Source: an uncultured Gemmatimonadota bacterium
Lineage (GTDB): Bacteria > Gemmatimonadota > Gemmatimonadetes > Gemmatimonadales > Gemmatimonadaceae
Length of the DNA stretch: 7,091 nt
Assembly: GCA_946479995.1 (NCBI GenBank)
Contig: CAMLIU010000079.1
Coordinates: forward strand, 1 to 7,091
Reading direction: 5' to 3'
Part shown: piece after piece, positions 1-5,498 of the stretch
Layout: each line of letters starts with the position of its first letter
Numbering within the stretch: the stretch's first letter is position 1
Made by a program: the position numbers and the translations under genes
Notes under the pieces: model-generated
Database searches by the model: none
Seen by the model: only the letters and a program-made list of their open reading frames with translations
Told to the model about the DNA's origin: nothing

Positions 1-1
1 T

Positions 2-55
2 GCCGCGCCGCATTCGGTGAGCACGGCTCCCGAGCCGCCGCCACCTCGAGCCTAG
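2..55 (+). CDS. 3' end of a gene entering from upstream (partial, C-terminus only)
   Basis: Seventeen codons are readable before a TAG stop at 53-55, and the peptide ends APEPPPPRA. This closely matches the C-terminus of the small secreted four-Cys protein at 4946-5359, which ends APELPPPRV: 7 of the last 9 residues are identical and both stop right after the motif. I infer that the truncated gene encodes a paralogue of that protein. In both cases an outer-membrane protein gene follows on the same strand. Too little sequence is visible to assign a function, and a short proline-rich tail could be shared by chance. Confidence 0.5.
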   Translation, partial: AAPHSVSTAPEPPPPRA

Positions 56-78
56 GCTTTCCCATCTCGGAACTCATG

Positions 79-99
79 ACCGGGCGATTCGCGCCCGGT
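79..99 (+). terminator. Hairpin after the upstream partial gene, possible weak terminator
   Basis: A perfect 8-bp stem (ACCGGGCG / CGCCCGGT) with a 5-nt loop begins 23 bp after the TAG at 53-55. It is followed by TTGCCTCGCT rather than a real T-tract, so termination would be weak or only partial. It could instead be a processing or stabilising hairpin in an operon mRNA that continues into the gene at 131. Confidence 0.4.
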
Positions 100-130
100 T
101 GCCTCGCTACGCCAGGGAACAGCCGAACTC

Positions 131-2050
131 ATGCAGATCATTTCGTACGTTTCACCATCGCGCGCCCGTCGTGCGCCGCGACGACACCGCGTGCTCGCCG
201 CGGGCGCCATGCTCGTCGTTGTATCCGCCACGGCGCGCGCGCAGCACGAACACCACCCGCCGGCACGAGCCGATACCGTGCGCGCTGACTCCATGAAGAA
301 GATGCCGGCCCGCGACACGACCATGGGGATGCCGGGGATGTCGATGCCGGGCATGGCGCACGCCGGCCACGACATGGCCGCGATGATGGACGGCCCGCTC
401 GGCATCTCGCACGCGCGGATGGGCTCCGGGACGAGCTGGATGCCGGACTCGAGCCCGATGCACGCCACCCACAAGATGTGGGGCGACTGGACGGCGATGA
501 TCCACGGCGTTGCCTTCGCACAGTACGACAACCAGGGGTCGAAGCGCGGCGACTCGCAGTTCGGCATCATCGACTGGGAGATGCTCATGCTCATGCGCCG
601 CGTCGGCACCGGCATGCTCCACCTGCACGGCATGGCGAGCCTCGAGCCGGCGACGATCGGCGCGAAGGGCTATCCGCTGCTGCTGCAGACGGGCGAGTCG
701 TACAAGGGTGAGCCGCTGCACGACCGGCAGCATCCGCACGATTTCGTAATGGAGCTCGCCGCGCTGTTCCAGCAGCCGCTCGCCTCCAACCTCGCGCTCG
801 AGCTTTATGGCGGCCTCGCCGGCGAGCCCGCGCTTGGCCCGGTGGCGTTCATGCACCGGCCGTCGGCGCAGAACGATCCGCTCTCGCCGCTGGGGCACCA
901 CTGGCAGGACGCGACGCACATCTCCTACGGGGTGCTGACGGCGGGAGTCTACTCGCGCCAGTGGAAGCTGGAAGGCTCGTGGTTCAACGGCCGCGAGCCC
1001 GACGAGAACCGCTGGGACCTGGACCTCCGCGGGCTCGACTCGTACTCGGGCCGCCTGACGGTGAACCCGACGGGGCGGGTGAGCCTTTCCGGCTGGTACG
1101 GCTACCTCGCGAGCCCGGAGATGCTGCACCCCGACGAGTCCACGCATCGCTATGGCGCGTCGGTGCTCTACGGCGGGCGCGGCATCGGTCGCGGCGCCTG
1201 GGAGAGCACGCTGCTCTGGGGCGCCAACTCCCATGGGGGTCGCGTGGAGCACAGCGCGCTCGTGGAGTCGAACCTCGAGATCGGCCTGAAGAACGCCGTG
1301 TTCGCCCGCGCCGAGTACGTGCGCAAGAGCGCGGCGGACCTCGTGCTGCCGAACGTGGATCCCGAGCGCGAGTTCGACGTGCGGTCGCTGGCGGCCGGCT
1401 ACGTGCGCGAGGTGGCCTCGATCCCCGGGGGGACGATCGGCATCGGGGGACGCGCGTCGGTGAACTTCGTGCCGGGCGCGCTCGAGCCGTTCTACGGGAC
1501 GCGCCATCCGGCAGGGTTCGACGTGTACGTCCGGGTGCGGCCGAAGCGCATGGCGGGGCCGGCGATGGACATGAAGGGCGCGATGCCGATGCACCACGCG
1601 GGTGCTCCCTTGCCGAGTGCCGCGGCGATGGACATGAAGGTGGCGATGCCGGTGCAGCAGGAGGGCGCGCCCGTGGCGAGCACCCCGGAGCGCACCGTCG
1701 AGCAGTTCCACGCCGCGCTCGCGGCGGGGGACAGCAGCACCGTCGTCGCGCTCCTCGACACGTCGGCCGTGGTGCTGGAGAGCGGCGAGTACGAAACGCG
1801 CAGCGACTACCTGCGACACCACCTGCCAGCCGACATCGCCTACGCGCGCGCCGTGCCGTCGGTCCGCCACGTCCGCCACGTGATGCAGGACGGAAACATG
1901 GCGTGGGTGGCTTCGACCAGCGAAACCACGGGCACCTTCAATGGACGGGCGGTGAACAGCGAAGGCGCCGAGCTGATGGTGCTCACGAAGGGGCCATCCG
2001 GCTGGCGCATCGTGGCGATCCACTGGTCGTCCCGCCGCCGGACCCGGTAG
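131..2050 (+). CDS. Secreted Met/His-rich putative outer-membrane beta-barrel protein with C-terminal NTF2/SnoaL-like domain
   Basis: The protein has 639 aa. Residues 1-37 look like a signal peptide: an Arg-rich start, a hydrophobic stretch, and cleavage near ARA|Q. The ATG at 131 is chosen because it includes the basic n-region; AGGGA at 114-118 is a weak ribosome site. Residues 55-86 are Met-rich (10 Met, 2 His). From about 110 to 475 there are many short alternating aromatic/Gly strands typical of outer-membrane barrels, plus conserved-looking His motifs HDRQHPHD (from H197) and GHHWQD (H256-H257). Similar proteins of unknown function occur in metal-resistance clusters, as far as I recall. 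Residues 478-519 are two copies of a 21-residue Met-rich repeat. Residues about 518-635 resemble an NTF2/SnoaL/DUF4440 domain (TVEQFHAAL...GDSSTVVALLD at the start, GWRIVAIHWS at the end). A copper-binding or transport role at the outer membrane is inferred from composition and from the copZ-copB neighbours. The barrel and domain calls are by eye. Confidence 0.75.
   Translation: MQIISYVSPSRARRAPRRHRVLAAGAMLVVVSATARAQHEHHPPARADTVRADSMKKMPARDTTMGMPGMSMPGMAHAGHDMAAMMDGPLGISHARMGSGTSWMPDSSPMHATHKMWGDWTAMIHGVAFAQYDNQGSKRGDSQFGIIDWEMLMLMRRVGTGMLHLHGMASLEPATIGAKGYPLLLQTGESYKGEPLHDRQHPHDFVMELAALFQQPLASNLALELYGGLAGEPALGPVAFMHRPSAQNDPLSPLGHHWQDATHISYGVLTAGVYSRQWKLEGSWFNGREPDENRWDLDLRGLDSYSGRLTVNPTGRVSLSGWYGYLASPEMLHPDESTHRYGASVLYGGRGIGRGAWESTLLWGANSHGGRVEHSALVESNLEIGLKNAVFARAEYVRKSAADLVLPNVDPEREFDVRSLAAGYVREVASIPGGTIGIGGRASVNFVPGALEPFYGTRHPAGFDVYVRVRPKRMAGPAMDMKGAMPMHHAGAPLPSAAAMDMKVAMPVQQEGAPVASTPERTVEQFHAALAAGDSSTVVALLDTSAVVLESGEYETRSDYLRHHLPADIAYARAVPSVRHVRHVMQDGNMAWVASTSETTGTFNGRAVNSEGAELMVLTKGPSGWRIVAIHWSSRRRTR
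293..388 (+). other. Met/His-rich putative metal-binding segment in the outer-membrane protein
   Basis: Codons 55-86 of the gene at 131 encode ten methionines and two histidines, spaced as MxM, MxxM and HxxHDM motifs (for example MGMPGMSMPGM). Such Met clusters are the usual Cu(I)/Ag(I) ligands of periplasmic copper proteins. The segment directly follows the signal peptide region, so it would sit exposed at the mature N-terminus. Confidence 0.6.
1562..1687 (+). repeat. Tandem 63-bp (21-aa) Met-rich repeat, two copies
   Basis: Copy 1 spans 1562-1624 (residues 478-498) and copy 2 spans 1625-1687 (residues 499-519). Both begin AMDMK and share the pattern AMDMKxAMPxxxxGAP. Copy 1 keeps MPMHH; copy 2 has MPVQQ, so the likely metal ligands have partly decayed. 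The repeat forms the linker between the probable barrel and the NTF2-like domain. The 63-bp period keeps the reading frame. Confidence 0.75.
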
Positions 2051-2068
2051 CTCGGCAAGCGTGCCCGC

Positions 2069-2098
2069 TTGACCATAGGGGGGTGGGGTATATAGACT
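2069..2098 (+). promoter_or_regulatory. Probable sigma70-type promoter for copZ-copB
   Basis: The -35 candidate is TTGACC at 2069-2074. The -10 candidate is TATAGA at 2091-2096 (16-bp spacer) or TAGACT at 2093-2098 (18-bp spacer). The spacer holds a G-rich run (GGGGGGTGGGG) and the local AT-rich patch stands out in this GC-rich window. The predicted start of transcription falls at about 2103, inside the operator at 2099-2117, as expected for a repressor that blocks the polymerase. It lies 18 bp after the stop of the preceding outer-membrane gene. Confidence 0.55.
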
Positions 2099-2141
2099 GA
2101 TACCCAGGCGGGGTATCTCTGCTGCCGCCACCACCCTATGG
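2073..2141. repeat. Long inverted repeat enclosing the copZ operator
   Basis: The arms are 2073-2086 (CCATAGGGGGGTGG) and 2128-2141 (CCACCACCCTATGG). They are reverse complements at 13 of 14 positions, with 41 bp between them. The gap contains the -10 element and the 19-bp CsoR-type dyad. The left arm lies upstream of the expected transcription start, so it would act as a DNA-level dyad rather than as an RNA hairpin. Confidence 0.6.
2099..2117 (+). promoter_or_regulatory. CsoR-type operator (copper-responsive)
   Basis: A perfect 7-bp inverted repeat, GATACCC-AGGCG-GGGTATC, lies just downstream of the -10 element. CsoR-family repressors are known to bind G-tract dyads of the form ATACCC...GGGTAT and to release on Cu(I) binding, derepressing copZ/copA-type genes. 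An extra half-site, GGGGTAT at 2086-2091 (running on as GGGGTATAT), lies upstream. The position directly before copZ-copB supports this reading. No regulator gene is visible in the window, so the identity of the binder is inferred. Confidence 0.65.
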
Positions 2142-2169
2142 GAAGCGAGCCTGCTCGCGGGAGGAACCG

Positions 2170-2382
2170 ATGGACCGCATGACGATGAAGATCGACGGGA
2201 TGAGCTGCGGGCACTGTGTCAGCGCCGTCACGAAGGCGCTCGAGACGCTCCCCGATGTACAGGTGGAGCAGGTGAAGGTGGGCTCGGCGACCGTGGCGTT
2301 CGACCCAGCCACGACGACGGAGGCGCGCATCGCCGAGGCCGTGGAGATGAAGGGATACCGCGTGGCTGCGACCACCCGCTGA
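2170..2382 (+). CDS. copZ: CopZ-like copper chaperone (heavy-metal-associated domain)
   Basis: This 70-aa protein is a single HMA (ferredoxin-like) domain. The metal site GMSCGHC has its two cysteines at C13 and C16, and the family's C-terminal KGYRV is present. CopZ-type chaperones carry Cu(I) in the cytoplasm to P1B ATPases and can pass copper to CsoR. There is no signal peptide. The start is supported by a strong GGGAGGA at 2159-2165 just ahead of the ATG. copB follows 39 bp downstream, so the two are probably one operon under the CsoR-type promoter at 2069-2117. The downstream ATPase has no HMA domain of its own, which fits a free-standing chaperone. A different soft metal as substrate cannot be excluded. 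Confidence 0.92.
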   Translation: MDRMTMKIDGMSCGHCVSAVTKALETLPDVQVEQVKVGSATVAFDPATTTEARIAEAVEMKGYRVAATTR

Positions 2383-2391
2383 GCGGCTCAC

Positions 2392-2405
2392 GGGCGCACG
2401 CGCCC
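2392..2405 (+). other. Small hairpin between copZ and copB
   Basis: GGGCG-CACG-CGCCC forms a 5-bp stem with a tetraloop in the 39-bp gap, just before the copB ribosome site GAGGAG (2409-2414). No T-tract follows. It might adjust copB translation or protect the copZ message, which would be needed in larger amounts; this is inference. Confidence 0.3.
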
Positions 2406-2421
2406 ATCGAGGAGCACTTCC

Positions 2422-4443
2422 ATGGACCACTCGCAGCATCACGAGCATCACGAGCATCACGCCGGCGGACACGACAAGCATGCCGGCCACAGCGTGGCGA
2501 TGTTCCGCGACAAGTTCTGGATCTCGCTCGCGCTGACCATCCCGACCCTCGTCTGGGGCCACATGCTCCAGAACGCCCTCGGCTACACCGCGCCGTCGTT
2601 CGCCGGCGCGAGATGGATCCCGGCGGTCTTCGGCACGGCGGTGTTCCTCTACGGAGGCACCCCCTTCCTGCGTGGCGCGCTGCAGGAGATCCGCGACCGC
2701 CTGCCCGGCATGATGACGCTCATCGCGCTCGCCATCTCGGTGGCGTTCGTGTTCAGCGCCATCGTGGCGCTCGGCTATCCGGGCATGCCGCTCTGGGAGG
2801 AGCTGGCGACTCTCGTCACCATCATGCTCCTCGGGCACTGGATCGAGATGCGGTCCATCTCGCAGGCGCAGGGTGCGCTGAAGGAGCTGGCGAAGCTCCT
2901 GCCGAACGATGCGACACGCGTCGTCGGCGACCGCACCGAGGAAGTGCCGCTCGACGCACTGCGTGAAGGCGACGTGGTGCTCGTGCGGCCCGGCGCACGC
3001 GTGCCGGCCGACGGCGTGGTGCGCGACGGGGCGAGCGCGGTGAACGAATCGATGATCACCGGCGAGTCGCGCCCGGTGGACAAGAAGGCGGGCGACCATG
3101 CCATCGCCGGCACGGTCAACGGCGCCGGCTCGCTGCGGATCGAAGTCACCGGCACCGGCGAGCGCACGGCGCTCGCGGGGATCATGCGACTGGTGGCGCA
3201 GGCCCAGGGCTCACGCTCGCGCGCGCAGGCGCTCGCCGACCGCGCGGCGTTCTTCCTGACGTTCGTGGCGCTCGGCGCTGGCATCGTCACGCTCGTCGCG
3301 TGGCTCCTCATTCGCCCGGGCGATCCGGCCTTCGCCGTGGAGCGGCTCGTCACCGTGCTGGTGATCGCCTGCCCTCATGCGCTCGGCCTCGCCATCCCGC
3401 TCGTCATCGCCATCTCCACCACCCTCGGCGCGCGTGGCGGCCTGCTCGTGCGCGACCGCCGCGGGCTGGAAGCGGCGCGGAACGTCAACGCGGTGGTGTT
3501 CGACAAGACGGGCACGCTGACGCGCGGCGAGTTCGGCGTGGTGGACATCGCGACCGCGGACGGCCTGGCTTCGGACGACGCGCTGCGCCTTGCCGCAGCG
3601 GTGGAAGCGGATTCGGAGCACACCATCGCCCAGGGGATCGTGCGGTCGGCGCACGAGCGTGGCATCCATCCCGTGCTCGCCGAGCAGTTCGAGGCGATCC
3701 CGGGAAAGGGCGTGCGTGCGCGCGTGGACGGACGCGAGCTGTACATGGGCGGCCCCGCACTCGTGAAGGCCCTCTCGCTCGACGTGCCGGCCGCGCTGCG
3801 CGAGGCCACCGACCGCGCCTCCGAGCGGGGCCAGGCGTCCATCTACCTCGCCGAGCAGGGACGCGCGATCGCGGCGTTCGCCGTGGCGGACGTGGTGCGG
3901 CCCGAGTCGCGCGAGGCCATCCGTGCGCTGCACGACCAGGGGATCGAGGTCGTCATGATGACGGGGGACGCGCGTCCGGTGGCCGACGCGGTGGCGAAGG
4001 AGCTCGGCATCGACACGGTGTTCGCCGAGGTGCTGCCCGAGGAGAAGGCATCACGCATCGAGCAGCTGAAGCGCGCGGGGAAGCGCGTCGCGATGGTGGG
4101 CGACGGCGTGAACGACGCACCGGCGCTGGTGACGGCGGACGTGGGGATCGCCATCGGCGCGGGGACCGACGTCGCCGTCGAGGCGGGAGACGTGGTGCTC
4201 GTCCGGAGCGACCCGCGCGACGTGCCGAAGATCGTCGCCCTGTCGCGCGCGAGCTACCGGAAGATGGTGCAGAACCTCTGGTGGGCGGCGGGCTACAACA
4301 TCGTCGCCATTCCGCTCGCCGCCGGCGTGCTGGAACCGCTCGGCATCGTACTGTCGCCGGCGGTGGGTGCGGTGCTGATGTCGGCGAGCACGGTGATCGT
4401 GGCGGTCAACGCGCAGCTGCTGCGGCGGGCGCGGCTCGCGTGA
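2422..4443 (+). CDS. copB: CopB-type P1B-3 copper/silver-exporting ATPase
   Basis: This 673-aa inner-membrane pump uses ATP to export copper. It has no N-terminal HMA domain; instead ten histidines fall within the first 23 residues, as in CopB proteins. Four membrane helices lie at about 33-145, followed by the actuator domain with TGES (213-216) and two helices around the metal-site motif C317-P318-H319. CPH is the mark of the P1B-3 subgroup (Cu(II), Cu(I) or Ag(I)), as opposed to CPC in CopA. The phosphorylation site is DKTGTLT (D361), the nucleotide-binding motif SEHT (H400), then MTGD (513-516) and GDGVNDAP (560-567). Helix 7 has N618-x6-YN-x4-P631 and helix 8 has MSAST (653-657), both expected for this group. 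All catalytic residues are intact and the length is normal. The usual HP motif reads HT here. GAGGAG at 2409-2414 supports the start. It is probably cotranscribed with copZ. Confidence 0.93.
   Translation: MDHSQHHEHHEHHAGGHDKHAGHSVAMFRDKFWISLALTIPTLVWGHMLQNALGYTAPSFAGARWIPAVFGTAVFLYGGTPFLRGALQEIRDRLPGMMTLIALAISVAFVFSAIVALGYPGMPLWEELATLVTIMLLGHWIEMRSISQAQGALKELAKLLPNDATRVVGDRTEEVPLDALREGDVVLVRPGARVPADGVVRDGASAVNESMITGESRPVDKKAGDHAIAGTVNGAGSLRIEVTGTGERTALAGIMRLVAQAQGSRSRAQALADRAAFFLTFVALGAGIVTLVAWLLIRPGDPAFAVERLVTVLVIACPHALGLAIPLVIAISTTLGARGGLLVRDRRGLEAARNVNAVVFDKTGTLTRGEFGVVDIATADGLASDDALRLAAAVEADSEHTIAQGIVRSAHERGIHPVLAEQFEAIPGKGVRARVDGRELYMGGPALVKALSLDVPAALREATDRASERGQASIYLAEQGRAIAAFAVADVVRPESREAIRALHDQGIEVVMMTGDARPVADAVAKELGIDTVFAEVLPEEKASRIEQLKRAGKRVAMVGDGVNDAPALVTADVGIAIGAGTDVAVEAGDVVLVRSDPRDVPKIVALSRASYRKMVQNLWWAAGYNIVAIPLAAGVLEPLGIVLSPAVGAVLMSASTVIVAVNAQLLRRARLA
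2434..2460 (+). repeat. Three tandem 9-bp repeats coding for the His-rich N-terminus of CopB
   Basis: CAGCATCAC is followed by two copies of GAGCATCAC, encoding QHH-EHH-EHH (residues 5-13). The unit is a multiple of three, so copy changes would alter the number of His pairs without a frameshift. Confidence 0.8.
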
Positions 4444-4444
4444 T

Positions 4445-4466
4445 CCGCGCTCGCCGTCGTGCGCGG
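4445..4466. terminator. Possible hairpin terminator between convergent copB and YHS gene
   Basis: CCGCGC (4445-4450) and GCGCGG (4461-4466) can pair around a 10-nt loop in the 25-bp gap between the two converging stop codons. There is no T-tract on either strand, so the call rests on position and the stem only. Confidence 0.3.
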
Positions 4467-4468
4467 GC

Positions 4469-4705
4469 TCAGCTCTCCGGCCGCCGGAACTGCTCGGTGA
4501 CGCTGTCGGGGTGCGGTGTTCTCCCCCAGCCGGGGAGGTCGAGCGCGGCCGCCGCGATGTACGCCGGGGCATCGGCGTCGAACTTCAGGCAGCACTCGAC
4601 GGAGCAGAGGTACCAGGTCGCGCCGGAATGCTCGCGCACGTACGGCGCCTGGGACGTGCTGATCGTCATGCCGCAGACGGGGTCGATCACCTGTCCTGAG
4701 CTCAT
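4469..4705 (-). CDS. Small YHS-domain protein
   Basis: This 78-aa protein has no signal peptide. The YHS pattern is clear: DPVCGM (residues 8-13), then YVREHSG (22-28), WYLCS (31-35), and C38-C39 followed by F42. YHS domains are small Cys-containing modules found alone or fused to copper ATPases and other metal proteins; metal binding or delivery is the usual suggestion. Four cysteines (C11, C34, C38, C39) could be ligands. The start is supported by GGGAGGA just upstream of the ATG (4709-4715 on the opposite strand). The gene converges on copB with only 25 bp between stops, so it is a separate transcription unit reading from the 4706-4945 gap. A cytoplasmic copper-handling role is inferred from its neighbours. 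Confidence 0.85.
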   Translation of the reverse strand: MSSGQVIDPVCGMTISTSQAPYVREHSGATWYLCSVECCLKFDADAPAYIAAAALDLPGWGRTPHPDSVTEQFRRPES

Positions 4706-4945
4706 GGGTCCTCCCGGCTTGGCTCGCGTGGTGCCACACCGATCACTACCGGAAGGATGCCGCGGCCACGGTGGACGTCAAGTCGCCCGCCGGCGGGCTG
4801 CTCGGTTGCCGCGGCCTGGCGACATTCCCGGCATCGCCGCAGCGGAGTTTTCCCGACAGGAACCGGGACGCTCACCCGACGGCGTCCTGCCGCAGGGCCG
4901 TGCACATTCATCGGTGGCTCGTCAGGCCCACGCCCGAACCGCTGC
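4706..4945. other. Intergenic region between the divergent YHS gene and the small secreted protein gene
   Basis: This 240-bp gap must hold promoters for both divergent genes, but no convincing -35/-10 pair or CsoR-type box is visible. It contains a perfect 14-bp palindrome, GCCCGCCGGCGGGC, at 4785-4798. A 6-bp stem (GGACGC 4866-4871 / GCGTCC 4882-4887) lies in the likely leader of the gene at 4946. GCCGCGGCC occurs twice, near 4759 and 4808. In such GC-rich DNA these structures may be incidental. The open frame continues upstream of 4946 to an ATG at 4757, but that extension reads as non-coding. Confidence 0.45.
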
Positions 4946-5359
4946 ATGACCTTCCTTCGCCGACTCGCTGCCGCGCTCTCCAGCGCACTGCTCCTCCAGC
5001 TCACGCTGCTGGGGAGCGGGACGCTGCACGCTGGCCCCGTTCCGGCGACGGATGGTATACACGCATCGTCGGGTCACGCGGCGGTCGCGGTGGAGACGCA
5101 CGACATGTCCGGCATGACGCATGATCGTCCGGCCATGCCGCAGGGCTGCGACATGACCGACGGCAACACCGACTGCCACCAGCCGTGGGCACCCACGAAT
5201 TGTGCATCGGTCGTGACCTGCGGCAGCGCCGTCGTCCTGCCCGCAGTGCTCCTCTCGCTTCCTCCTTCCGTCATGTCGAGCGTCGCCGACCTTCCCGAGC
5301 CGACGAGCTTCAGCTCCGGCCCGGCGTCGGCGCCCGAGCTTCCTCCGCCACGCGTCTGA
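4946..5359 (+). CDS. Small secreted four-cysteine Met/His protein, function unknown
   Basis: The protein has 137 aa from the ATG at 4946. An ATG at 4757 is in frame, but its extra 63 residues are Arg/Pro-rich and would bury the signal peptide. From 4946 the start is a good signal peptide (FLRR then a Leu/Ala core, cleavage near LHA|G, residue 29). No clear ribosome site precedes it. Residues 52-70 hold a Met/His patch (HDMSGM...MPQGCDM). Four cysteines at 68, 77, 86 and 92 could form two disulfides or bind metal. A short hydrophobic stretch follows (about 93-104) and the protein ends in a proline-rich tail, APELPPPRV. I do not recognise the family. Small secreted Cys/His proteins next to copper exporters (CopL-like or DUF2946-like) are a functional analogy only. 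It precedes the TolC-family gene on the same strand and has a probable paralogue ending at 55. Confidence 0.65.
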   Translation: MTFLRRLAAALSSALLLQLTLLGSGTLHAGPVPATDGIHASSGHAAVAVETHDMSGMTHDRPAMPQGCDMTDGNTDCHQPWAPTNCASVVTCGSAVVLPAVLLSLPPSVMSSVADLPEPTSFSSGPASAPELPPPRV

Positions 5360-5451
5360 CCTCTCCAGGCGTGGTGTGCTCACCGTCCAGGCTGCCTCAC
5401 TGAGCTGAGCGCCGGGCCGGTCGAGCGAGAGAGTCGTACGCGCCAGCAGTC

Positions 5452-5465
5452 CGTGCTTCCGCACG
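5452..5465 (+). other. Hairpin in the gap before the TolC-family gene
   Basis: CGTGC-TTCC-GCACG forms a 5-bp stem, which extends by GT/AC across one bulged C (5449-5467). It sits about 30 bp before the TolC-family start, in the 139-bp gap after the small secreted gene. No T-tract follows, so a terminator is unlikely. It could act as an mRNA structure within a shared transcript. No promoter is evident in the gap. Confidence 0.3.
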
Positions 5466-5498
5466 ACAGGCGGCGCCCATCGAGAGGCAATTCCGACA

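Noticed and set aside
70..133. Direct repeat GAACTCATG at 70-78 and 125-133, each including an ATG
   Set aside because: Nine bases is short, and the frame from the first ATG (at 76) gives an Arg-rich peptide without features. It is probably chance.
152..2134. A 660-codon open frame on the minus strand opposite the barrel gene
   Set aside because: Its product is Arg/His/Ala-rich with no domain or signal, as expected for the antisense of a GC-rich gene. The plus-strand gene has a signal peptide, repeats and domains.
4757..4945. In-frame N-terminal extension of the small secreted protein from the ATG at 4757
   Set aside because: The extra 63 residues are Arg/Pro/Gly-rich, and a convincing signal peptide starts at 4946.
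3300..4949. A 549-codon plus-strand open frame overlapping copB in another frame
   Set aside because: It is a very Arg/Gly-rich translation out of frame with intact P-type ATPase motifs, and it runs on through the YHS gene in antisense; a GC-bias artefact.
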